Origin: Heloderma charlesbogerti
Lineage: Eukaryota; Chordata; Lepidosauria; Squamata; Helodermatidae
Reading direction: 5' to 3'
Assembly (NCBI GenBank): GCA_026122225.1
Contig: JANEZZ010002877.1
Coordinates: 1,860,001 to 1,924,000 of the forward strand
DNA length: 64,000 nucleotides
Positions 41,227 through 51,665 of the stretch are shown in pieces (position 1 is the first letter of the stretch; every line of letters starts with the position of its first letter). The notes below the pieces were generated by a model. The model did not search any database. It saw only the letters and a program-made list of their open reading frames with translations, and had not been told where the DNA came from. A program made the position numbers and the translations under genes.

Positions 41227-42015
41227 ATGCTTGTTGTTCAGTCGTTAAGTCGTGTCTGACTCTTTGCGACCCCATGGACCATAGCACGCCAGGCCTTCCT
41301 GTCCTCCGCTCTCTCCTGGAGTGTGCTCAAGTTCATATTCATTGCATCAGTGATGCTATCTAGCCATCTCATCCTCTGCAGTCCTCTTCTCCTTTTGCCT
41401 TCAATCTTGCCCAGGATCAGGGTCTTTTCCAGGGAGTTTTCTCTTCGCATTAGGTGGCCAAAATATTTGAGCTTCAGCTTCAGTATCTGTCCTTCCAATG
41501 AGCAGTCAGGGTTTATTTCCTTTAGAGTTGACTGATTTGACTTCCTTGCGGTCCAGGGGACTCATACGAATCTTCTCCATCACCACAGTTCGAAAGCATC
41601 AATTCTTCGGCGCTCGGCCTTCCTTATAGTCCAGCTCTCACAGCCATATGATACTACTGGGAAAACCATAGTTTTGATTATATGAACCTTTGTCGGCAAG
41701 GTGATGTCTCTGCTTCTTACTATGCTGTCTAGGTTTGCCATAGCTTTCCTCCCAAGGAGCAAGCGTCTTTTAATTTCATGGCCACAGTCACCATCTGCGG
41801 TGATCTTGGAGCCCAGGAAAATAAAATCTGTCACTGCTTCCATTTCTTCCCCTTCTATATGCCAGGAAGATGCCATGATCTTAGTTTTTTTAATGTTGAG
41901 TTTCAAACCAGCTTTTGCACTCTCCACTTTCACCCTCAACAAGAGGCTCTTTAGTTTCTCTTCACTTTCTGCCATTACGGTGGTATCGTCTGCTAGGTTG
42001 TTGATCATTCTCCCG
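41227..42015 (-). pseudogene. RTE-BovB 3' part, 5'-truncated
   Basis: Minus-strand frames encode ADDTTVMAESEEKLKSLLLR, WHIEGEEMEAVTDFIFLGSK, YGCESWTIRKAERRRIDAFE and LKLKYFGHLMRRENSLEKTL, ending at the BovB 3' terminus with GTTGTT. The catalytic motif reads LADD, not YADD. Frame breaks near 41500-41580. The RT N-terminus and endonuclease are absent. Confidence 0.9.
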
Positions 42016-42257
42016 GCTTAGTCGGAAGTAAATCCTGCTGAGTTCAATGAGACATGCTCCCAGGCAAACATGCATAAGATTACAGCCTATGCTTTAAAAA
42101 TGAACTCTTGAAATCAGCATTGAAAATGTGATCTCAAGAAGTTGAATTTAACTTCTGAAATGTTGCCAAATTACAGGTTTCTGCAAAATGTGTGCGTAAG
42201 CCAGGACTAGGGGAAGTGTGGTCATTCGACTGCAACTCCGATCAGCACTGGTGATTG
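42016..42257. other. Non-genic; short interspersed repeat motif
   Basis: 42020-42090 has CCTGCTGAGTTCAATGAGAC, GCTCCCAGGCAAACATGC and TAAGATTACAGCCT, the same motif as near 38900 and 59110. Confidence 0.4.
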
Positions 42258-42259
42258 AT

Positions 42260-42450
42260 GATGGGACTTTATTTATTTATTTATTTCTTACTTACTTACT
42301 TACTTATTACAATTAGTTATATGCTGCCTTTCAGGCTACAAACTCTACCAAGGTGGCTTACATGTAACATAAAAATAATAGCATCACAATAAACAATATT
42401 AACAAATTTTAAAATAAATAAAAATGAAAATAAATAATCAGGATCTTTCC
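42260..42450 (-). mobile_element. LINE 3' tail with (TTTA)n/(TTAC)n
   Basis: A simple TTTA/TTAC tract, then TATATGCTGCCTTTCAGGCT and GGTGGCTTACATG followed by A-rich sequence. This is the order of a minus-strand L2-like 3' end without coding sequence. Confidence 0.5.
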
Positions 42451-42534
42451 CACAGGGCAGGTGATGAAAGATGGCCCTGGGGGCAGGGAAAGTCCAGCTG
42501 AAACTGGAGGAGGTGTCTGGTGTTTTCTCCTGCA

Positions 42535-42612
42535 ATTCCTCCCACATGTCCATTGATGGTAGATGGAATTGCAGCCCAACAACATCTGGAGGGACACATG
42601 TTGCTCATACCT
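42535..42612. mobile_element. MITE fragment (CTCCAGATGT family)
   Basis: ATTGCAGCCCAACAACATCT then GGAGGG match the right arm of the family. Confidence 0.5.
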
Positions 42613-42824
42613 GGTGTAAGCTCTGGTGTAAATGCTGGCAGAGGAGACTAAAACCTCAGGCTGGCATGATCAATGCCTCAGGAATGACCAATGCATGAAG
42701 GACAGGGAAAGTGTGTTCAGTCCTGATGCCACCTCCATCTGTTGTTTTTATACATATTTGGAATGTCCTAAAAGGGGTATTGTGATTATGGATCAAAAGC
42801 TTAGCATCAAGCCCTGCTGAAAAA

Positions 42825-42935
42825 TGGAAATTAGAGAGCTTCGGCTATTGAGCGGTATAGAAATTAAATGAGATGAGATGAGATGAGATGAGATGAAATG
42901 AAATGAATCAATCAATCAATCAATCAATCAATACA
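42825..42935 (+). repeat. L2 3' signature with (GATGA)n and (AATC)n tails
   Basis: GAGCTTCGGCTATTGAGCGG then TATAGAAATTAAAT is the plus-strand L2 3' end, followed by about five GATGA units and six to seven AATC units. Confidence 0.65.
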
Positions 42936-43290
42936 AAGAATCGTTGTTATACACACCAAGATCACACAAGGGCTCTTGACTTTTGGAGGGGGGGGGAAGT
43001 GACAGATAATATGCTATAACTAGACCTATAGTACAGAACAAACTGAAAGCCCCACACACACACAAAAACACACACCCTTTTCAACCTTGTAAAGTCACAA
43101 TAATGCATACTATGAACTCAATGTCCAGCATGTTCTGAAAAGGAAACACATGTAAGGTGATGTATGTTGCAATTTGCAGAGGTACTAGCTGATTACTACA
43201 ATGCTCATTATGTTCAATTTGCTACTAAACTACCTACCACAAAGCCCCGTATCTTCTTCTCAGCAAGTGAAATATTAGCATTCAAGGGGC
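42936..43290. other. Non-genic, nothing recognised
   Basis: A G-run near 42987 and CA-rich DNA near 43055. No gene. Confidence 0.3.
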
Positions 43291-43294
43291 CGGA

Positions 43295-46200
43295 GGGGAA
43301 TCATAGAACAGTAGGGTTGGAAAGGACCTATAAGACCATCAAGTCCAACCCCTTGCTCAGTGCAGGAATCCAAGTCAAATCATCCCTGACAAGTGTCTGT
43401 CCAGCCTCGTCTTGAATGCCTCCAGTGTGGGAGAGCCCACCACCTCCCTAGGTAATTGGTTCCATTGTTGTATTGCTCTAACAGTCAGGAAGGTTTTCTT
43501 GATGTTCAGCCGGAATCTGGCTTCCTGTAACTTGAGCCCATTATTCCGTGTCCTGCACTCTGGGATGATCGAGAAGAGATCCTAGCCTTCCTCTCTGTGA
43601 CAACCTTTCAAGTACTTGAAGAGTGCTATCATATGTCCCCTCAGTCTTCTCTTCTCAAGGCTAAACATGCCCAGTTCTTTCAGTCTCTCCTCATAGGGCT
43701 TTGTTTCCAGTCCCCTGATCATCTTCGTTGCTCTCCTCTGAACCCTCTCCAGTTTGTCTGTATCCTTCTTCAAGTGTGGTGCCCAGAACTGGACACAGTA
43801 CTCCAGATGAGGCCTAGCCAGTGCTGAGTAGAGGGGAACTAGTACATCACGTGATTTGGAAGCTATACATCTAATAATGCAGCCCAAAGTAGCATTGGCC
43901 TTTTTTGCAGCCACATCACATTGTTGGCTCATATTCAGCTTGTGATCAACAACAATTCCAAGATCCGTCTTGCTTGTAGTATTATTGTTAAGCCAAATAT
44001 CACCCATTTTGTAACTGTGCATTTGGTTTCTTTTTCCTAGGTGCAGTACTGGCATTTATCCCTATTAAATTTCATTCTGTTGTTTTCTGCCCAGTGCTGC
44101 AGCCTATCAAGATCACTTTCTGTCTTCCAGGGTATTAGCTATCCCACCCAATTCTGTGTCATCTGCAAATCTGATCAGCATTCCCTGCACCTCTTCATCC
44201 AAGTCAGTAATAAAAAAGTTGAAGAGCACTGGGCCCAGGACTGAGCCCTGTGGTACCCCACTCGTTACCTCTCCCCAGTTTGAGAAGATCCCATTGACAA
44301 GCACTCTTTGAGTTTGCTTCTGTAGCCAACTGTGGATCCACCTGATAGTTGTTTCATCTAACCCACTTTGACCTAGTTTGCTCATCAAGATATTATGGGG
44401 CACTTTGTCAAAAGCTTTGGTGAAATCAAGGTATATTATGTTCACAGCATTCCCACAATCCACAAGGGAGGCGACCTGATCAAAAAATGACACCAGATTA
44501 GTCTGGCAGGATTTGTTCTTGACAAATCCATGTTGGCTTCGCGTAATCACTGCATTGTTTTCAAGGGGCTTACAGATGGATTGCTTTATAATCTGCTCCA
44601 GAATTTTCTCAGGGATTGATGTCGGACTGACTAGTCTGTAGTTCCCTGGTTTCTCCTTTTTGCCCTTTTTGAAGACAGGGACAACATTAGCCCTCCTCCA
44701 ATCATCTGGCACTTCACCCGTCCTCCATGATTTCTCAAAGAGAATAGACAGTGGTTCTGAGAGTTCTTCTGCCAGTTCCTTTATTATTCTAGGATGCAGT
44801 TCATCTGGCCCTGGAGATTTGAACTCATTCAAAGTCATTAGGTGTTCCTTGACCATATGTCTATTGATCTCAAGCTGCAGTCCTGCCCCTTCAGCCTGCA
44901 AGCCTTTGCCAGGGGGGTCAAGGACCCTCTTTTGGGAGAAGACTGAGCCAAAGTAGGAATTGAGGACTTCTGCCTTTTCTTTGTCATCTGTTATCATTTT
45001 GTCATCCTTATTAAGTAGTTGAACCACCATTTCTTTCCTCTGTCTTTTACTATGCATGTAGCTGAAGAAAGCCTTTTTGTTGCTTTTAGCATCCCTTGCT
45101 AACCTCAGCTCATTCTCAGCTTTAGCCTTCCTGACACCATCCCTGCAATTCTGTGTTACCTGCCTGTACTCTTCCTTTGTTGCTTGGCCTTCCTTCCACT
45201 TCCTATATGTGTCCTTTTTGTTTTCAGGTCATCTCTAAGCTTTTTGTGAAGCCACATTGGGTTCTTCTGTTGTCTTCCACCTTTTTTTCTTGCTGGAATT
45301 GTTTGTAATTGTGCCTTTGGAATTTCCTTTTTTAAAAACTCCCACCCATCTTGGACTCTTTTTCTCATTAGAGCTGATTGCCATGGGACCTTACTTATCA
45401 CTGTTCTGAGTTTATTAAAATTGGCTGTCCTAAAATCCAGGGTGCGCGTTTGGCTACACTCGGCTTTTGCTTCCTTTAGAATCAAGAACTCAAGTATAAC
45501 ATGGCACTTTCCCCCAGAGTACCTGTAACTTCTGCTTTCTCCACTAAGTCATCTCTGTTGGTTAGGATCAAGTTAAGGATAGCTGATCCTCTAGTTCCTT
45601 CCTCTACTTTCTGTAGGAGGAAGTTATCAGCAACACAAGTCAGGAATTTCCTGGAGGGGCCATGTTTTGCAGAATTTGTCTCCCAACAAATATCGGGGAA
45701 ATTGAAGTCCCCCATTACTACTACATCATGCTTCCTTGGAACATTGGCTATTTCCTTTTCAAAAGTTTCATCCTCCTTGATTGGGTGGCCGATTGTAGAC
45801 TATGATCACCATGTTCCTTTTATTCTTTGATCCATATATTTTAACCCAGATGCTCTCAATGGGGCTACTGAGCTCATCCTCCTGTATGTCTGTGCAGAGA
45901 TATGTATTTTTCACATACAGTGCAACCCCACCTCCCTTTCTGTTTCTCCTGTTCTTTTTGAACAAGTTATATCCTTCAATTGCTTTATTCCAGTCATAGG
46001 AGTCATCCCACTAAGTTTCAGTTACACCTATCAAGTCATAATTTCCCTCCTGTATTAAGAGTTCAAGTTCATTCTGCTTGTTTTCCATACTCTGGGCATT
46101 AGTATATAGACATTGAAGACCATGTGGTTTATAGTTTGGCTTTCTCCCTACATGTTTCTGAAGACTATTATTGAGCGCTATTAGAGCTGTTCTCTCCATT

Positions 46201-46975
46201 GCGATGCATGAGCCTTCGTCCATTGTTACCCCCAACTTTACGTCTCCCTTCCCCATACTATTCAGTTTAAAGCCCTCCTGATAAAGTTCTTCATGCTGTG
46301 GCCAAACACATTCTTCCCAGCCTTTGTGAGGTGCAACCCGTCCCTTGCCAACAGCCCATCTTCCAGGAAGTATAGCCCGTGGTCCCAGAATCCAAATCCC
46401 TCGCGTTGGCCCCACCTTTGTAGCCAGTCATTCACCCAGAGTATTTTTCTTTCCCTTTCTATCCCTCTTCTAACTACTGGAAGGATGGATGAGAAAACTA
46501 TCTGAGCCCCAAAGTTCTTGAGTTTCTTTCCCAAAGCTTCAAAGTCTGACATGATTTCTTCGTTGCTCCACTTGGCGGTATCATTTGTTCCCACATGGAT
46601 GAGAAGAAAGGGATACCTGTCAGTGGGCTTTATGAGTGTAGGCAACCCTTCAGTTACGTCTCTAATCCATCCTCCTGGGAGACAGCATACCTGGTGAGTC
46701 CATGGGTCTTTGTGACATACTTGGCTTTCGATCCCACGCAGCAAGGAGTTTCCCACTCCTCCTCCTCTTCTCTTCTTGTTGTTGTAGGCCTTGGTTTCAA
46801 CGCCTCTGCTTGACTGACCTTCAGCCTCTTGCTCACTCTCATGCAGGTTCCCCTGTAATTCCTCCTCTGCAGGCTGTCCTCCAGTCTCACCCTCAAGTAC
46901 CTGGAAATGGTTCCATAGCTCCACTGCTTCCACTGGTGCAGAGTGGCTTCTAGTTCTTCAGCTCCTAACTGTCAC
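43295..46975 (-). pseudogene. Nearly full-length CR1 LINE (ORF1 C-terminus and ORF2)
   Basis: Reading on the minus strand: an ORF1 esterase (46933-46262), then ORF2 with endonuclease motifs LQCLYTNAQSMENKQNELEL (about 46130), GGGVALYVKNTYL (45930) and [12 protein letters not shown] (45710). RT follows with NYRLVSPTSIPEKILEQI, YLDFTKAFDKVPHN and FADDTELGG (about 44150), and the tail [20 protein letters not shown]. The 3' end reads ACAGTAGGGTTGGAAAGGAC and TATGATTC, the CR1 end. At least four frame breaks (about 44055-44113, 45057-45156, 45485, 45715-45768 and 45965-46011) make it inactive, though FADD is intact. Confidence 0.93.
46262..46933 (-). CDS. CR1 ORF1 C-terminal SGNH-type esterase domain
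   Basis: 223-codon frame ending in a stop. SGNH-hydrolase blocks are visible: GNSLLRG at residues 61-67 (the usual GDS has Asn in place of Asp, Ser kept), HVGTNDT at 113-119 and DGLHLT at 198-203 with the Asp-x-x-His pair. CR1 ORF1 proteins carry this domain and are thought to help membrane or RNP steps of retrotransposition. The N-terminal zinc-finger/coiled region is missing, so the upstream end is truncated. The end overlaps the start region of ORF2 in another frame. Confidence 0.8.
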   Translation of the reverse strand: MEAVELWNHFQVLEGETGGQPAEEELQGNLHESEQEAEGQSSRGVETKAYNNKKRRGGGVGNSLLRGIESQVCHKDPWTHQVCCLPGGWIRDVTEGLPTLIKPTDRYPFLLIHVGTNDTAKWSNEEIMSDFEALGKKLKNFGAQIVFSSILPVVRRGIERERKILWVNDWLQRWGQREGFGFWDHGLYFLEDGLLARDGLHLTKAGKNVFGHSMKNFIRRALN

Positions 46976-47009
46976 CCTTTTCCAAGGAGTATCCTCTACT
47001 TCATTTTTC

Positions 47010-47211
47010 ATTATTCAGCACATGTACACTTAAAAAAAAATAAGCCCTCAAATCCAGCAGCTCTCTTCAGCTTGAGTTAGAAGAACAGGAATATGATTTT
47101 TTTGCATGCGAATCTGAGTGTGGATAACTTGTTGGAGAATATTCTTCCATCCCCCAAATTAGTTTGAGCTCCAGTTGATACACGGTGGCAATCACTCCCA
47201 AATATAAAGTT
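47010..47211 (-). repeat. Right arm of a 6.2-kb-spaced inverted repeat
   Basis: Inverse partner of 40565-40768. It lies about 35 bp beyond the 5' end of the CR1 copy. Confidence 0.85.
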
Positions 47212-48195
47212 GTGAGCCATTGGGGAGGGTCAGATCGGAGAGAGGGCTCAATTGAGCAAGCCCTATGTAGATCACCTCCTACCTAGCTTGCTGTGCCTGC
47301 AGGAGGAGGAATGCATCAGACACTGATCCACACAATTTTGCATGACCAGAGTGTTAAGAGGTTTTTGAACGTATATTCTCTGATTTATTGGTCAAACCTT
47401 TTCTCCAAAACTGAATTCAGCCCTCAGGCTGAAAGTTCAACACTCCTGAGGTACAGAAACAAAGGTCTGAAAAAGCCCTCTGTTCAAAAAGTTGGAAAAT
47501 ACTGCTCTAATACACATGAAGAAAGGAAGCCATTTAATTACAATATTTGTTTCTGCTCTAATGGGCAAGTTCACGTTTTGCTGCAATATAAAGAGATTAA
47601 TAGTTAGGGTAGATGCACTTCAGTTTTTAATGCAAGGTTTCATCCTCTTCCTCCCAGCTCCCACACAGAAGAGGCTCTTTTCAGTTTTAATTTGTGAGTG
47701 ATGGAAAGGGTAGCAGTAGGGATGTTTTAATTTTGGTCTTCTTGATTACACTTGTTACGCAGATGTGAAGATGAGAAGACGAGGTGGAATCATTTTGTGA
47801 AAATGAGATTAAAGGAAAATTAACCAGACATGCATTTTGAGAGCTGCAAAGATTTTGTCAATTATTTTCCCCAACTTCCTACTTGCTGTAATTAGATCTC
47901 ATCTTGCACCGTGACTGATTGCACCAAGAGACCAACACATGAGAGTGAAGATGGCAGAATAATCAGAAAAGGAATAGAGCCTGGGGATGCCACAAAATTA
48001 TACGAGAACCTTTTGCTTGCAGAAGGTCCCAGGTTCAATCCCTGGAATCTCCAGTTAAAAGGATTAGGTACCAGGTGATGGAAAGTCCTCCACCTGAGAC
48101 TTTGGAAAGCCGCTATCAAAGTACTGGGCTAGATGGACCCAACAGTCTAGCTCAGTATAAAGAACCACGATATATTCAACTACCGTCCTGATGTA
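47212..48195. other. Non-genic; tRNA-like SINE remnant possible
   Basis: 47995-48170 has AACCTTTTGCTTGCAGAAGG, CCCAGGTTCAATCCC and CTAGATGGACCCAACAGTCT, with GGTTCAATCCC resembling a B box. This looks like an old tRNA-derived SINE, but a matching A box was not found. The rest is unrecognised. Confidence 0.4.
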
Positions 48196-48209
48196 TGGGG
48201 AGTCTGGAT

Positions 48210-48592
48210 GGGCTTCTCTACACCAGGCTTTTATCCTGTGCCTTTAGCAAGACTTATGCTTCTGGATTCTTTGCAGGATTAAGATCAGCTCCTCTACACA
48301 TGCTTTTTTCCCCAGGGGTTTCTTTCTCTGCAAGTTCTATATGTTTCATTATACAGCAAGTAGATGGCACTGTGGTATAGCTGTGGTATAGCAGAATTGC
48401 AAAAATTCACCAGCTGTTGGCGCTCTTCAAAGCACTTTTGAAATTAAATGCTGCATTTACCCCATTAAGAAAAAAGCTGCAATAATGGTCAGAAAGCATG
48501 GGAGAGGCACTGGAGGTTGACCTTGTTGTGTAAAGGACATGAAAACTACCCTGAGTGACCAGTCACAAGTGCACAATAAAAGCTTTATGTAC
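48210..48592. mobile_element. TIR MITE (CTTCTCCACACCAGGC family), copy 1
   Basis: Left end GGGCTTCTCTACACCAGGCT then TTTATCC. It shares GATTCTTTGCAGGATTAAGA, TTCTATATGTTTCATTATAC and GGGAGAGGCACTGGAGGTTG with the copy at 50601. Right end GTGCACAATAAAAGC. Confidence 0.65.
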
Positions 48593-49245
48593 AGAATGAA
48601 GCTGGCACAGGGCTGGCATTATACATTGCATTATGACCTCACCAAATTTCCCCACCTCTTTTTGGAATATGTTATGTCTCCTGTTTAAATAGATTTAGTT
48701 AGCAGCAACAGCGCACTTCACATTGTGCAGCCCGTTGTAATGATACAGCCTGATCCAGTTGACTTATATTCTCTCTCTCTCTACACAAGACTAAAAGGAA
48801 AGGTGAACACAAAAGTCTTATTCAGGAGTGGCAAGGACAAGATAGGCCTAGAAGTCAACCAGCTGCAAACAGCACTGAAGGCAAACTCATGAAGACTCAG
48901 GAAAAATGCTTTGCAAAAGCAGAGATTTAATAAAGAAGAAAGCTTGATGTGGGGGGGTGGGGGGGAGGATATTTTAGGACTATGATACAAACTGTATATG
49001 CCTAGAGTATGTTCATATGATCAGTGACCCTGCTTTTTCCATGAGCCCCAGTTGAACAGACGCTCTGTTATACTGAATGTGCCTAGGAGGCAGAGGTAGG
49101 CTGTAATGATACCTCAGCATTGTCCGACACCAAACACACAAAGCCCTGTGGTTTGGGCGGGGGGGGGGGCAGAAAGGTTAGTAAAATAAGTTGAGGCAGT
49201 GGAAACAACAATCAGAAATAATGCCTTGCTCGTCTTCTCCACACA
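48593..49245. other. Non-genic, nothing recognised
   Basis: G-rich runs at 48950-48966 and 49160-49170. No gene. Confidence 0.3.
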
Positions 49246-49250
49246 CACAG

Positions 49251-49628
49251 AGTTTCTCCACACAGGGCTTGTATTGTGCGATCAAGATTGGTTACTCATG
49301 GAAGTTTGCAGGTCCTTTACACGATGTCATCAACCTCCAGGGCCCCTCCCATGGTTTATGACCTTTATCCTGCTTTTGTAAAGCATGGGAAACATCTGAT
49401 TTTTCTTTATGAAGCACTATGAAGCGCTTTACTTGCTGGGTGTACTTCTGTAATGATGCTATAACAGCATCGCCATCTAGTGGCTGTACAATGAAACATA
49501 TAGAACTTGCTGAGAAATAAAGACAGCACATGTCAGCCTGTGTAAAGGAGCCAATCTTAATCTTGCAAAGAATCCGGAAGCAGAAGCCCCAGTAAGAATG
49601 CAGGATTTTAGCCTTGTGTGGTGAAGCC
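49251..49628 (-). mobile_element. TIR MITE (CTTCTCCACACCAGGC family), copy 2
   Basis: Ends GTTTCTCCACACAGGGCTTG and CCTTGTGTGGTGAAGCCC are inverted. The interior in reverse complement has GATTCTTTGCAAGATTAAGA and TTCTATATGTTTCATTGTAC, as in copies 1 and 3. Confidence 0.7.
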
Positions 49629-50155
49629 CATAGTATCCATTGCATTGTCTGGAGGGCTTGTGGTAGACATGCTTTGACTACAGGCATGATCATAGCAACA
49701 GTGGACACAGATGGCTTCTAACAGAGGCATTCTGAATGAGAGAATTGGTGGGAAATGGAATTGCAGCTAGATTAGATGTCTAGCATAGTCACAATTAGAC
49801 AGTGAACAAAAGTTTAATCAATAGCTTAGAAAGGAATGGGTGTATTCAAGAGATGATAATGCAAAACAAACAGCATAAGATTGTAGCAACCTGGAATCAC
49901 ATATAGCAAGAGTTATATGTGATTACATAGTTGTGCGTTTGAGGGGAAATAATGGTATTACTGGCTGTAACAGGGGAGGGGAGGAGAAGAAACAATAAGG
50001 AAGATGAAAGTTTCTTCACTACATTCAGTTTGAGGCAACAGTAATTTGTCTAGGAGGAGTCTAGAACTGAAGAGAAGCTGACAAGTAGAGGTGAAAAAGC
50101 AGAGTTGTGATGCCCAATCAATCTAGCCAAATCGATTCATTTAAACATCACATTT
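49629..50155. other. Non-genic, nothing recognised
   Basis: No repeat boundary or conserved exon seen. Confidence 0.35.
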
Positions 50156-50158
50156 TAA

Positions 50159-50291
50159 GGGTGCAATCCTATGCATGTTTAGACAGAAAAAGGTCCTACA
50201 ACTCCCAGCATGCCCCAGCCAGCCATGCTGGCTAGGGAATGCTGGGAGTTGTAGGACCTTTTTCTGTCAAAACATGCATAGGATTGTGCCC
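50159..50291. mobile_element. 133-bp palindromic MITE with TAA target duplication
   Basis: Starts GGGTGCAATCCTATGCATG and ends CATGCATAGGATTGTGCCC. Nearly the whole element is one hairpin (AAAAAGGTCCTACAACTCCC pairs with its complement). TAA at 50156-50158 and 50292-50294. TAA targets and GGG ends fit a PIF/Harbinger-type MITE. Confidence 0.85.
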
Positions 50292-50600
50292 TAAGATGTG
50301 CATGTGTGTACACACATGCACACATAATCCAGAATTGGACAATACTTTTATTAGGACCAACCAAAATGCCACAAAAGGCTATGCAAGCTTTTGAGTTCTC
50401 CAGTACTCTTCATCAGTTTAGGAGGTAGTACAAAAACAGGGGATGGTGGAAGAATAAGAAAAGTCCAGAACTTAGGCCAGATTTTGTGGCCATAAAGTCT
50501 ACAATTTGGAGCCAGTCTCAAAATGGAGGTTGTAGACAGAATGACTGCAGTCTAGTAGGTGCAGTCTGGGAAAAAGAAGCAGACTACACATAGCAGTCAC
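50292..50600. other. Non-genic, nothing recognised
   Basis: No identifiable element. Confidence 0.3.
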
Positions 50601-50973
50601 AGGCTTCTCCACACCAGGCTTTTTATCCCTCAACTTTACTGGAGTGTCTGCTTCCAGATTCTTTAAGGGATTAAGACCGGCTCCTTCACACGCACTTCCT
50701 CTCCCCACCCGGATTGCCTTTATCTACAAGCTCTATATGTTTCATTATACAGCAACTATATGGCGCTGCTGTTATAGCGCAGCTCCCTCTTTACATCGAC
50801 AAATTCAAATTGTTTTTTTAAAATAGTTCATTATCTCAGTTTCAAATAAAGCCACAAAAATGGTCAGAAAGAATGGGAGAGGCACTGGAGGTTGACAATG
50901 TCATGTAAAAGTCCTACAATCTTCCGTGATGGCCAATCTTGATTGCAGGATAAAAGCCACGTGCAGAGAAGCC
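50601..50973. mobile_element. TIR MITE (CTTCTCCACACCAGGC family), copy 3
   Basis: Left AGGCTTCTCCACACCAGGCT, right GCCACGTGCAGAGAAGCC, inverted termini of about 15 bp. Same interior blocks as copy 1, in the same orientation. Confidence 0.7.
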
Positions 50974-51555
50974 CTAGGATAAAGAAGAAATGGCTGACAC
51001 AGATTTCTGAAAACATGACAGCTGATCTCTGTAGCTCTCATTTGTCTCTTGCTCTGGACAAAACACACAGGTTCCTGTGTTGGCATAGAGCAGAACTAAA
51101 GAGAAGCATGGCAGGCTTTATATTAACAAAGCAGAGATTAATGTTAGATGGTGCACTACGTTAAAAAAAAGTCAGTTGAAGCCAAAATGTGTTGTATTAT
51201 CTAAACAGTGATATTCCATGCAACAAATGCATATTTGCAACTTTGAGTACTATTCTGTTACATGTGCCAGTGAGCTGAGATTAGTGGTTAACTGAGCTTT
51301 GCTATCATGGATTGGATCCAGGATCTGCCTTCTCTGAGAGAAAGGGACTTTCCACTAGAAGAAGGGCTCCACTCACAAGAAGTCCATCAGCCAATTTTTG
51401 GGGATCCCTCCTCCCCCCATACACTACAGCTCACCCCATTCAGCAGGGTCTCCTCACTCTGTGTAGCGTTTTCAGGAGGGCAGGGAGGTTTACTTCCTGT
51501 CAGCACAGTTGACCTAGCATAAATCTGGATCCAACCCATGTAATGCAAAAGTGGG
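50974..51555. other. Non-genic, nothing recognised
   Basis: No identifiable element or exon. Confidence 0.3.
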
Positions 51556-51559
51556 GAAT

Positions 51560-51665
51560 ATATGGTCCTCCAGATGTTGTTGGACTGTCCTAGCCATCAT
51601 AGCCAATGGCGAGGAATGACAAGAGTTGCAGTCCCACAACATCCGGAGGGTCAAAAGTTGACCAC
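51560..51665. mobile_element. Palindromic MITE (CTCCAGATGT family), best preserved
   Basis: GGTCCTCCAGATGTTGTTGG...TAGCCATCATAGCCAATGGC is mirrored by GAGTTGCAGTCCCACAACAT then CCGGAGGGTC. Both arms are readable. Confidence 0.7.

Noticed and set aside
44113..45057. 314-codon RT frame considered as a host gene
   Set aside because: It is the CR1 reverse transcriptase (QGSVLGPVLF, FADDTELGG) flanked by the rest of a CR1 copy.
47995..48170. Possible tRNA gene
   Set aside because: Only a B-box-like GGTTCAATCCC is convincing; no cloverleaf pairing or A box was found. At most an old SINE.
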